Part shown: positions 7,065 to 14,320 of the stretch, one piece after another
Position numbering within the stretch: position 1 is the first letter of the stretch
How the letters are laid out: every line of letters starts with the position of its first letter
NCBI GenBank assembly: GCA_027025615.1
Contig: JALVQM010000145.1
Span: 1-17,141, forward strand
Origin: Desulfobacteraceae bacterium
GTDB lineage: Bacteria; Desulfobacterota; Desulfobacteria; Desulfobacterales; Desulfosarcinaceae
Length of the DNA stretch: 17,141 nucleotides
Direction: 5' to 3'
Made by a program: the position numbers and the translations under genes
Notes under the pieces: generated by a model
The model's database searches: none
The model's input: the letters and a program-made list of their open reading frames with translations, nothing else
What the model was told of the DNA's origin: nothing

Positions 7065-8438
7065 ATGGCAATGTTTCCATCTATTCTGATTGTTGACGAT
7101 GAGCCCTCGATCCTTCAATCCCTGAGCGGATTATTATCCGATGAAGGTTTCGAGGTTATGACCGCCGCCAACGGTTATGAAGCTTTACAGAAAATTGAAG
7201 GAGAGGCTCCTGACCTGGTTTTACTTGATATTTGGATGCCGGGCCTAGACGGCATTGAAACTCTTAAGGAAATCAAAACTTCCCACCCCAACATTCAGGT
7301 TATAATAATTACCGGCCATGGAACAATTGAAACAGCGGTTCAGTCCACCAAACTGGGCGCCTACGACTTTATCGAAAAACCATTGTCCATCGACAAGGTT
7401 ATCGTCTCCATAAACAACGCCCTTAATTTCAGGCGCCTGGAAGAGGAAAACAAATACCTGCGCAAAAAAACCATCGAAAAACACTCCATAACCGGCAAAA
7501 GTGCCCCGGTGGTGGACTTGAGACGCCAAATAGAAGCCGTTGCGCCTACTGAAAGCTGGGTGCTTATCAAGGGAGAGAACGGTACCGGGAAAGAACTGGT
7601 GGCCCGTACGATTCACCATCTGAGTAAACGGGCAACCAAACCCCTGATAGACGTTAATTGCGCTGCTATCCCTGAGGAATTGATAGAAAGTGAGCTGTTC
7701 GGACATGAAAAGGGTGCTTTTGCCGGCGCCACCACAAAAAAAATCGGCAAATTCGAATTGGCTGAAGGCGGTACCATCTTCCTGGATGAAATCGGTGACA
7801 TGAGCCTTAAAACCCAGGCCAAGATCCTGAGAGTACTGCAAGAGAAAAAATTTCAGCGGGTAGGCGGAAGCCGCATGTTGACTGCCAATGTGCGCGTTAT
7901 CGCAGCCACCAACAAAGACCTTGAAAAAGAAATTGCTGCCGGAAGATTCAGAGAGGAACTTTACTACCGCCTAAATGTGGTACCCATAGAAGTCCCCCCC
8001 TTGCGCCAACGCATCGATGACCTGCCACAACTGGTAGCCCTGTTTATCCAGGAAGCGGCCCAAAACACCCGCAGCAAGCCCAAGCAGATATCCCCGGAAG
8101 CCATGCAACTGCTGGCGCGCTATCCCTGGCCGGGTAATGTACGTGAATTGAAAAACCTGATCGAAAGACTGATGATCATGGTCGCCGACCCGGTTATCAA
8201 ACCTGATCACCTGCCCAGACCGTATAATCCCAGGAAAAGGGTGGATGGAGAATTGACGGACAATCCACTTTTCGCCATTGATGATCTAAAAAGTGCCAAG
8301 CAAGCTTTCGAAAGGTATTATATCCAGAGAAAACTGGTCGAAAATGAAAATAACATTTCCAAAACTGCCAGTGCCATCGGAGTTGAAAGAAGCTACCTTT
8401 ATAAAAAGATAAAAAAAATAGAACAGCAGGCAGACTGA
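7065..8438 (+). CDS. ntrX: NtrX-like sigma54-activator-type response regulator (variant GAFAGA loop)
   Basis: A 457-residue response regulator of the NtrC superfamily, closest in layout to NtrX. The receiver domain (1-120) has acidic pair D11/D12, phosphoacceptor D55 (LLDIWMP) and K105. The AAA+ domain (about 140-375) has Walker A GENGTGKE (170-177), Walker B GGTIFLDEIGD (235-245), a sensor AATN (280-283) and arginine-rich FREELYYRLN (295-304). A Fis-type helix-turn-helix lies at about 415-455 (NNISKTASAIGVERSYLYKKIK). The loop that touches sigma54, normally GAFTGA, reads GAFAGA at 217-222, with alanine in place of the key threonine (codon GCC, 7722-7724). Whether it activates sigma54 promoters is therefore uncertain. 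The gene follows its kinase by 22 bases and is surely its partner. Confidence 0.92.
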   Translation: MAMFPSILIVDDEPSILQSLSGLLSDEGFEVMTAANGYEALQKIEGEAPDLVLLDIWMPGLDGIETLKEIKTSHPNIQVIIITGHGTIETAVQSTKLGAYDFIEKPLSIDKVIVSINNALNFRRLEEENKYLRKKTIEKHSITGKSAPVVDLRRQIEAVAPTESWVLIKGENGTGKELVARTIHHLSKRATKPLIDVNCAAIPEELIESELFGHEKGAFAGATTKKIGKFELAEGGTIFLDEIGDMSLKTQAKILRVLQEKKFQRVGGSRMLTANVRVIAATNKDLEKEIAAGRFREELYYRLNVVPIEVPPLRQRIDDLPQLVALFIQEAAQNTRSKPKQISPEAMQLLARYPWPGNVRELKNLIERLMIMVADPVIKPDHLPRPYNPRKRVDGELTDNPLFAIDDLKSAKQAFERYYIQRKLVENENNISKTASAIGVERSYLYKKIKKIEQQAD

Positions 8439-8474
8439 ACAGGATAGTCCCAGGTAAAATGGAATTTTATCCCG

Positions 8475-8508
8475 GATTTTGTCAAGGCCTGATAGCTTTG
8501 ACAAAGTC
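8475..8508. promoter_or_regulatory. 14-bp hairpin / inverted repeat upstream of rsmD
   Basis: GATTTTGTCAAGGC (8475-8488) pairs with GCTTTGACAAAGTC (8495-8508) around a 6-nt loop, CTGATA; two of the 14 pairs are G-T. A smaller AT-rich stem (8453-8460 with 8464-8471) sits just upstream. No T tract follows, so it is not a normal intrinsic terminator on the plus strand. The right arm contains a perfect TTGACA (8498-8503), with only a weak TGTGAA 17 bases on, so it may overlap an rsmD promoter. It could be an operator, a leader RNA structure or an RNA-processing site. Confidence 0.55.
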
Positions 8509-8544
8509 AGACATCCTTGTTGTGAAACCAATCAGATTATTATC

Positions 8545-9132
8545 ATGCGCATAATCAGTGGCAAATTCAGGGGACGGCGCCTGGCCGGCCTGCCCGGCAG
8601 GTCAACCAGGCCAACGGCTGACCGCGTTAAAGAAGCCCTTTTCAATATTCTGGGCAACAGTTGCCACCAGGCCATGGTTCTCGATCTTTTCGCCGGTACC
8701 GGAGCCTTGGGGCTTGAGGCTCTGAGCAGGGGAGCAAGGCAGTCGGTCTTTGTAGATAATTCCCGTACGGCAATAACCGTTATTAAAAAAAATATCCTCC
8801 ACTGCGGTGCTTCTGAATGGTCACGGGTACTTCAATGGAATGTAGCCAAGAATCTGGATTGCCTGGCAAACAGGGCAACAAGATTCAACCTCGTGTTTAT
8901 GGATCCGCCTTATGGAACCGGACTTGCGGAAAAAGCCATGGCCCACCTTGAAAAATTGCATCTGTTGCGGGAAGGGTCCCAAATAGTGGTGGAGCATGCA
9001 AAAAGCGACTGCCTGGTACTGGGACCTGCATTTCAATTGCAATCCAAGCGTTCCTACGGTCGAACGGTATTATCATTTATTACTTTTTCTGAAAAAATTA
9101 ACAATCTTGCGTCGGATAACGATCAATGCTAA
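8545..9132 (+). CDS. rsmD: 16S rRNA (guanine(966)-N(2))-methyltransferase
   Basis: RsmD methylates G966 of 16S rRNA using S-adenosylmethionine. From the ATG at 8545 the product is 195 residues, the normal size, and begins with the family opening MRIISGKFRGRRLAG followed by RPTADRVKEALFNILG. The SAM-binding motif VLDLFAGTGALGLEAL is at 45-60 and the catalytic DPPYG at 120-124. The frame is open from a TTG at 8479, but that portion runs through the upstream hairpin and does not match the family. No good Shine-Dalgarno sequence is visible before 8545. coaD follows, an arrangement seen widely in bacteria (rsmD-coaD), here with a 122-bp gap that may hold a separate promoter. Confidence 0.95.
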   Translation: MRIISGKFRGRRLAGLPGRSTRPTADRVKEALFNILGNSCHQAMVLDLFAGTGALGLEALSRGARQSVFVDNSRTAITVIKKNILHCGASEWSRVLQWNVAKNLDCLANRATRFNLVFMDPPYGTGLAEKAMAHLEKLHLLREGSQIVVEHAKSDCLVLGPAFQLQSKRSYGRTVLSFITFSEKINNLASDNDQC

Positions 9133-9133
9133 T

Positions 9134-9163
9134 TTGACAAAGAAAATTTACAGAGAAGATGAT
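9134..9163 (+). promoter_or_regulatory. Possible sigma70-type promoter of coaD
   Basis: Immediately after the rsmD stop, TTGACA (9134-9139) is followed after 18 bases by GATGAT (9158-9163, 4/6 match to TATAAT). The predicted transcript would have a leader of about 85 nt before the coaD ATG. The ten bases TTTGACAAAG (9133-9142) also occur in the hairpin upstream of rsmD. Confidence 0.35.
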
Positions 9164-9254
9164 TGGTTTTGTGGGCGCCAGATTGCTTGTGGATTAATCC
9201 TTAGTGAACTGCAAATCGTGTCGTTAAAACTACTTCAACCAGGATGGTCTTTTC

Positions 9255-9752
9255 ATGCAACGTATTGCTATTTATCCAGGTAGCTTTGATCCGGTCACCA
9301 ATGGTCACATCGACATTGCCAAAAGAGGACTAAAACTTTTCGACAAAGTAATTGTGGCCATACTGCACAATCCGGCCAAGGCTTCCCTGTTTTCGGTAGA
9401 GGAAAGAATGGAAATGTTGCAGGCCAGCATGCAGCACCTTGCCAACATTGAAATAGATACCTTCGATGGTCTGCTGGTCGATTATGCCGCCCGCCGGGGA
9501 GCCAATGCAATATTAAGAGGCATGCGAGCGGTGTCTGATTTTGAGTATGAATTTCAATTGGCCCTGATGAACCGCAAGTTAAACCGCGAAATCCAAACAG
9601 TATTTTTAATGACCGGCCTGCGCTGGATTTTCACCAGTTCATCAATTATCAAGGAAGCCGTACAATTTGGTGGCAATATCGACGACATGGTTCCGCCCAT
9701 TGTCAACGAGCGTATTAAACTTAAATTCAGCAAACCAGACAATCTATCTTAG
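9255..9752 (+). CDS. coaD: Phosphopantetheine adenylyltransferase
   Basis: CoaD transfers AMP from ATP to 4'-phosphopantetheine, the penultimate step of coenzyme A synthesis. The 165-residue length is typical. The nucleotidyltransferase signature YPGSFDPVTNGHIDI is at 7-21, with the TNGH variant of the (H/T)xGH motif at 15-18. ILRGMRAVSDFEYE at 86-99 and TSSSIIKE at 127-134 (the KMSKS-like region) are present. The segment FLMTGLRWIFTSSS differs from the E. coli FLMPSKEWSFISSS form and recalls deltaproteobacterial versions. AGGA at 9241-9244 is about 10 bases before the ATG. A LysR gene starts 46 bases downstream on the same strand. Confidence 0.96.
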   Translation: MQRIAIYPGSFDPVTNGHIDIAKRGLKLFDKVIVAILHNPAKASLFSVEERMEMLQASMQHLANIEIDTFDGLLVDYAARRGANAILRGMRAVSDFEYEFQLALMNRKLNREIQTVFLMTGLRWIFTSSSIIKEAVQFGGNIDDMVPPIVNERIKLKFSKPDNLS

Positions 9753-9798
9753 TCTGAACATCTACAACCGGATAGGCAATTGGAGTGGCAAGGTCGCG

Positions 9799-10725
9799 AT
9801 GGACCTGTGGCAGCTGCACATCTTCTGTAAAGTGGTGGAGTTGAAAAGCTTCTCCAGGGCGGGTGATGCAGTGCGCCTTTCTCAACCAACTATCAGTAGC
9901 CATATCAAGGATCTGGAAGAACACTTCGGCCTAAGGCTTATCGATCGTCTGGCCCGGCGGGTGGAGCCCACCAAAGCCGGACAACTATTATACAAACATG
10001 CCCGTAAAATTTTGGCTCTGCGGGATGAAACCGAAACAGCCCTGGCCGATTTCCAGGGATCGGTAAAAGGGCAACTTGTAATCGGCGGCAGCACCATCCC
10101 CTCAGGCTACCTTCTGCCACCCATTATCGGCAATTTTTGCAAGGCTTACCCGGATGTGAAAATCACGCTTCTGGTTGGTGATACAGGCGAAGTCCTTCAA
10201 AAAGTTCTGGACCTGGATGTTGAGCTGGGTATCGTTGGGGCCCGGGCTGAAAACAGGCAACTGAAACAGGTGGCTCTGGTGAAAGATGAAATGCGGCTTG
10301 TGGTACCTTGTGGTCACAAATGGTTCGGGCAAAAGTCCATCCGGCTTGAACAGCTTTTGGACGAACCTTTAATTGTACGCGAGCCTGGTTCCGGTACGCT
10401 CCGCAGTTTCGAAAAAAGCCTTGACCGACAAGGATACCGCCTGGAAGATTTCAATATTATAGCCCGTATGGGAAGCACCCTGGCTGTATGCCAAGCCATT
10501 AAAAGCAAGGTCGGAGTATCTGTTCTATCCTCCCTCGCTGTTCATCAGGATGTGGCCGAGGGACGCCTGTGGCCGTTAGAAATAGAGAAATTGCATCTGG
10601 AGCGCCAATTTTATTTGACCACAATGGCCAATCGTACACAGTCTCCGCTGGTGCGCCCATTTATCAATTTCCTGTTTGAATCGTTCAACAATCCAATGGA
10701 CGATTCAACAACTATGGAAGAATAA
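9799..10725 (+). CDS. LysR-family transcriptional regulator, resembling the selenium-metabolism-associated group
   Basis: A 308-residue LysR regulator. The winged helix-turn-helix lies at 1-60 (MDLWQLHIFCKVVELKSFSRA; recognition region LSQPTISSHIKDLE at 27-40) and the two-lobed effector domain at about 90-300, opening GQLVIGGSTIPSGYLLPPII. From memory, this N-terminus and the IGGSTIP segment closely resemble the regulators annotated as 'selenium metabolism-associated LysR family' in Desulfobacterota and clostridia; that link was made by genome co-occurrence, and no selenium gene is visible in this window. The ATG at 9799 is chosen because the family starts there; the frame is open back to 9667 inside coaD, and GGAG/AAGG lie nearby upstream. 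nrdJ starts 3 bases after the stop, so the two are almost certainly cotranscribed. Confidence 0.88.
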   Translation: MDLWQLHIFCKVVELKSFSRAGDAVRLSQPTISSHIKDLEEHFGLRLIDRLARRVEPTKAGQLLYKHARKILALRDETETALADFQGSVKGQLVIGGSTIPSGYLLPPIIGNFCKAYPDVKITLLVGDTGEVLQKVLDLDVELGIVGARAENRQLKQVALVKDEMRLVVPCGHKWFGQKSIRLEQLLDEPLIVREPGSGTLRSFEKSLDRQGYRLEDFNIIARMGSTLAVCQAIKSKVGVSVLSSLAVHQDVAEGRLWPLEIEKLHLERQFYLTTMANRTQSPLVRPFINFLFESFNNPMDDSTTMEE

Positions 10726-10728
10726 GCC

Positions 10729-12897
10729 ATGGTACGATTCCCGGAAAGCGCACGACCCATATTGGAGCGACGTTACCTGAAAAAGGATCAAAGCGGCAAA
10801 CCGGTAGAATCCGCCCGGCAGATGCTCCAGAGGGTGGCTTCGCATGTAGCCCGGGCAGACGCTGTTTTCGGGGCCAGTGCTTCAGAAATCGCCAAAACTA
10901 CAGAAAAATTCTTTAAAATGATGGCTAATCTGTGGTTTTTGCCAAACTCGCCGACTTTGATGAACGCCGGCCGAAGGCTGGGGCAACTTGCAGCATGTTT
11001 TGTTCTCCCGGTGGAAGACAGCATGCAAAGCATCTTTGAAACCCTGTGCCACACAGCTCTGATCCATAAAAGCGGTGGCGGTACCGGCTTTTCCTTTTCC
11101 AAAATCCGCCCGGCCGGGGATATTGTTTCCTCTACCGCTGGAATATCCAGCGGACCTTTATCATTCATTGAAGTCTATGATGTCGCCACAGAAACCGTCA
11201 AGCAGGGCGGCGCAAGAAGGGGCGCCAACATGGCCGTCCTGCGGGTGGATCACCCGGATATCGAAGCTTTCATCACCGCCAAAAGCGACCCAGAACGCCT
11301 TAATAACTTCAACCTCTCCGTAGCCGTTACCGATCGATTTCTGGCAGCCCTGAAAAAGGATATCGGATTTGAACTTGTCAATCCGCGTACCGGCAAAAGC
11401 GTACGCAACGTCGCTGCCCGCCGCCTGTTTGACCTAATGGTCCAGTCGGCCTGGTCCACCGGGGAGCCGGGAATTATTTTTCTAGATCGGATCAACACCG
11501 CCAATCCTACTCCTGCCCTGGGCCCCATAGAAGCCACCAATCCCTGTGGCGAACAGCCTCTTCTGCCATATGAATCGTGTACCCTGGGGTCTATCAACCT
11601 GGCATCCATGGTTACCTCCAAGGGCTTTAGCTATTCTCGCCTGAAGCGCTGCGTTCAGACCGCCGTTCACTTCCTGGACAACGTTATTGAAGTCAACAAA
11701 TATCCTTTGGCGGAAATTGAAGAAAGGACCCGCTTGACCCGCAAAATAGGCCTGGGAGTCATGGGGTTCGCAGATATGCTGATAAAGCTGAAGGTAACTT
11801 ATGACAGCCAGGAAGCACTCAAGTGGGCTGACAAGGTAATGGGTTTTATTGACAGGGAAGCCCGCTTGGCTTCTTCCCGCCTGGCTCGCAAACGGGGCAA
11901 TTTCCCGGCCTTCAAAGGCAGCATGCTGGATCGACCGGATTGCTCCCACATGCGCAACGCCACAGTTACCACCATTGCACCAACCGGTACCATCAGCATG
12001 CTGGCAGGAGTATCAAGCGGTATAGAGCCCCTGTTTGCCGTGGTTCATCAACGCCGGGTGCTAGAAGATGAAGTCCTGGACCAGGTCCATCCTCTCTTTG
12101 TCCAGATAATGAAAAAGGCCAAATTATATAACCGAAAAATGATAAGCCAGATTGCCCGCAATGGGGGTATACAAGATATGGATCAAGTGCCGAATTCCAT
12201 AAAACGCCTGTTCCGCACGGCCTACGACATATCACCTCTTTGGCATGTCAAGATCCAGGCTGCTTTCCAAAAACACACCGACAATGCAGTATCCAAAACC
12301 GTCAATTTCCCGGCCGGGGCAACAATCGAAGACGTGGCCCAGGTGTTTTTGGCGGCAACGGATCTTGGATGCAAGGGAATTACAATTTACCGGGATGGCA
12401 GCCGGGCTGCACAGGTAATCCAGACAACCAGGCAAAATGAAAAGAGCACCAAGGTTACACCTAGGCCACGACCGGAACAAACATTTGGAATGACCCAAAG
12501 AATCAAAACCGGTTGTGGTAAACTGTACGTAACTATCAATTCGGATTCCCAGGGCATCTGCGAGGTCTTTGCCCAGATGGGTAAAACCGGAGGATGCGCT
12601 TCTTCCCAGATCGAAGCAGCCGGCAGGCTTATATCCCTGGCCCTGAGATCAGGGGTTAAGCCACATGCCATCATCAAACAACTGACCGGTATCAGATGTC
12701 CTTCTCCAAGCTGGCAAAACGGCACCATAGTCCTTTCCTGCCCGGATGCCATGGCCCAGGTTCTTAAGCAGGCAGCCAATACCGAAACAGCCCCGATTGC
12801 CTCTGCCGGCGGGGTATGTCCAGAATGCAGTGGTATGTTAGCCCATGAGGAGGGTTGTTTGATCTGTAAAAGCTGTGGCTATTCAAAGTGTAATTAA
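10729..12897 (+). CDS. nrdJ: Adenosylcobalamin-dependent (class II) ribonucleoside-diphosphate reductase
   Basis: A 722-residue class II ribonucleotide reductase, which makes deoxyribonucleotides using adenosylcobalamin to generate the thiyl radical and works without oxygen. Visible landmarks are FLPNSPTLMNAG (70-81), the redox cysteine C90 (in AACFVLPV), the radical site NPCGE at 271-275 (N271, C273, E275), the partner cysteine C284 (YESC) and TIAPTGTISM (415-424). After a low-complexity linker (about 565-590) comes a domain with RIKTGCGKLYVTI and a C-terminal cysteine cluster: CPEC (697-700), CLIC (710-713) and CGYSKC (716-721), the last resembling the family's mobile redox tail. All expected residues are present. 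No class I or III enzyme is visible here. The gene is tightly linked to the LysR regulator upstream and overlaps the convergent yqaA-like gene at its stop. Confidence 0.96.
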   Translation: MVRFPESARPILERRYLKKDQSGKPVESARQMLQRVASHVARADAVFGASASEIAKTTEKFFKMMANLWFLPNSPTLMNAGRRLGQLAACFVLPVEDSMQSIFETLCHTALIHKSGGGTGFSFSKIRPAGDIVSSTAGISSGPLSFIEVYDVATETVKQGGARRGANMAVLRVDHPDIEAFITAKSDPERLNNFNLSVAVTDRFLAALKKDIGFELVNPRTGKSVRNVAARRLFDLMVQSAWSTGEPGIIFLDRINTANPTPALGPIEATNPCGEQPLLPYESCTLGSINLASMVTSKGFSYSRLKRCVQTAVHFLDNVIEVNKYPLAEIEERTRLTRKIGLGVMGFADMLIKLKVTYDSQEALKWADKVMGFIDREARLASSRLARKRGNFPAFKGSMLDRPDCSHMRNATVTTIAPTGTISMLAGVSSGIEPLFAVVHQRRVLEDEVLDQVHPLFVQIMKKAKLYNRKMISQIARNGGIQDMDQVPNSIKRLFRTAYDISPLWHVKIQAAFQKHTDNAVSKTVNFPAGATIEDVAQVFLAATDLGCKGITIYRDGSRAAQVIQTTRQNEKSTKVTPRPRPEQTFGMTQRIKTGCGKLYVTINSDSQGICEVFAQMGKTGGCASSQIEAAGRLISLALRSGVKPHAIIKQLTGIRCPSPSWQNGTIVLSCPDAMAQVLKQAANTETAPIASAGGVCPECSGMLAHEEGCLICKSCGYSKCN

Positions 12898-13475
12898 AAC
12901 ACAAACTTTACCGCCAGGAAACCAACCACCACCAAAATTGCCAGAGCCAGCGCCATCACGTTGAAATAACGTTCAATAAAGCCTTGAATAGAAGGGCCGA
13001 AACGATAGATAAGTCCGGCTACAAGAAAAAAACGGGCTGAACGGGAAAAAAGAGAAGCCACAAAAAAAACACCGAAATCAATCCTGAACATGCCGGCCGT
13101 CAGGGTAAAGACCTTATACGGGATAGGTGTAAACCCTGCAATAGCAACGGCCCAGGCATCATACTGGCGATATAAATCCCCAATCAGGGCCACCTTGTCT
13201 TCCAGGCCGTAAAAGGCCACGATTTTCACCCCTACCAGGGTCATGAACTTCCAACCGATAAGATAGCCAAGGCATCCACCAAGCAGTGATCCCAGAGAAC
13301 ATACAAGTGCATAAACAAATGAACGCGCCGGCAAGGCCACGGCCATAACAATCAACAGGGCATCCGGCGGTATGGGGAAAAATGACGATTCAGCAAAGGC
13401 AAGCAAAAAAAGGGCCCACAGACTGTAAGGTGTGCGGGACCACTGCAAAACCCAGTCGTAAAGGCGCCGGAGCAT
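12894..13475 (-). CDS. YqaA-family (DedA/VTT-like) inner membrane protein
   Basis: A 193-residue integral membrane protein of the YqaA branch of the DedA/VTT superfamily; members are linked to membrane lipid scrambling or transport and envelope homeostasis, but this branch is poorly characterised. Family blocks are AESSFFPIPPDALLI (28-42), GFTPIPYKVFTLTAG (114-128) and FSRSARFFL (143-151) with conserved arginines. Hydrophobic segments are at about 17-47, 52-74, 108-130, 134-156 and 171-193. The start is the ATG at 13475, with GGAGAG (13488-13483) seven bases upstream; a TTG codon just before it is less well placed. The ATG overlaps the pcm stop (TGATG), so translation is coupled to pcm. Its stop codon overlaps that of convergent nrdJ by a shared TTAA. 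Confidence 0.9.
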   Translation of the reverse strand: MLRRLYDWVLQWSRTPYSLWALFLLAFAESSFFPIPPDALLIVMAVALPARSFVYALVCSLGSLLGGCLGYLIGWKFMTLVGVKIVAFYGLEDKVALIGDLYRQYDAWAVAIAGFTPIPYKVFTLTAGMFRIDFGVFFVASLFSRSARFFLVAGLIYRFGPSIQGFIERYFNVMALALAILVVVGFLAVKFVF

Positions 13476-14119
13476 CAATCTTCTCTCCAGCCGTCTTCAC
13501 CAACCAGCTTCACGAAACGACAGCCCCCCAGGCTGGTCTGATGAATACCATCCTTGTCACGAACCAGCTTTATAAGATCCTGGGTGTGCTGATCTCCGAC
13601 CGGAATCACCATTCTGCCTCCAATGGCCAACTGATTGACCAGGGCTACTGGTATTTTGGGTGCCCCGGCAGTAACAATAATGGCATCGAACGGACTTTCG
13701 TCTTTCCATCCGGTAGTACCATCAGAGTATCGGGTAACAATGTTGTAATACTTCAGTTGATCGAACAATCGTCGTGCCCTGACATAAAGGGCATAGATCC
13801 TTTCCATTGTATATACGCGATAGGCAATTTGCGCCAGAACCGCCGCCTGGTACCCCGATCCGGTACCTATTTCCAGCACCCTGTCATCCTCGTTCAACTG
13901 AAGGGCCTGGGTCATTTCGGCGACTATGTATGGCTGGGATATGGTTTGCTGTTCACCGATGGGCAGGGGGAAATCACCATAAGCCTGGTCCATCAGGGCT
14001 TCGCTGACAAAAAGATGGCGGGGAACACTGCCCATGGCGGCCAACACCTTGGGATCGGTGATACCCCGTGCCTCTAGCTGTCGTTTTACCATTTCCCGGC
14101 GCAACCGCTGGTATTTCAT
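13475..14119 (-). CDS. pcm: Protein-L-isoaspartate O-methyltransferase
   Basis: Pcm repairs damaged proteins by methylating isoaspartyl residues with S-adenosylmethionine in the cytoplasm. The 214-residue product carries VPRHLFV (32-38), the substrate-side block GEQQTISQPYIVAEMT (55-70), SAM motif I VLEIGTGSGYQAAVLA (81-96), DAIIVTAGAP (145-154) and GGRMVIPVG (167-175). The second of two nearby ATGs (14119) is chosen because AGGAG (14131-14127) is seven bases before it but only one base before the ATG at 14125. The 10-bp palindrome GAAGGCCTTC (14132-14141) lies immediately upstream of the ribosome binding site. The stop overlaps the start of the YqaA-type gene. Confidence 0.95.
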   Translation of the reverse strand: MKYQRLRREMVKRQLEARGITDPKVLAAMGSVPRHLFVSEALMDQAYGDFPLPIGEQQTISQPYIVAEMTQALQLNEDDRVLEIGTGSGYQAAVLAQIAYRVYTMERIYALYVRARRLFDQLKYYNIVTRYSDGTTGWKDESPFDAIIVTAGAPKIPVALVNQLAIGGRMVIPVGDQHTQDLIKLVRDKDGIHQTSLGGCRFVKLVGEDGWRED

Positions 14120-14125
14120 CTTCAT

Positions 14126-14320
14126 ACTCCTGAAGGCCTTCTACCAGAGGGCGGTATTGGGGTCAAGACGATTGCTGAGCGGCCTTGTCAAAACCGCAAC
14201 CGGAGCCATTTCAACAACAACTATGATCAGCGGGTCAAAAAAAATGGTTGCTCCTTACCGCATCCATGGTTACCATGTGCTCCACATTAGATCCGGTCAC
14301 CCTCAACAGTCTACGTCAAA
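14126..14320. other. Divergent intergenic region between pcm and the potassium channel gene
   Basis: No gene is seen. It contains the palindromes GAAGGCCTTC (14132-14141) and CATGGT-T-ACCATG (14265-14277) and a run of eight A residues near 14237-14244. I could not find a convincing -35/-10 pair for either flanking gene. Confidence 0.35.

Noticed and set aside
9159..9197. 12-codon mini-ORF (starting ATGATTGG) between rsmD and coaD
   Set aside because: Too short to support, and it has no distinctive composition or terminator/antiterminator arrangement that would mark a leader peptide.
13382..14077. 231-codon open frame on the plus strand
   Set aside because: It is antisense to both the YqaA-type gene and pcm, which have clear family motifs, ribosome binding sites and coupled start/stop; this frame has no recognisable domain.
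14265..14277. Palindrome CATGGT-T-ACCATG upstream of the potassium channel gene
   Set aside because: It is short, isolated and not linked to a recognisable promoter; it could easily arise by chance, so it is only noted in the intergenic entry.
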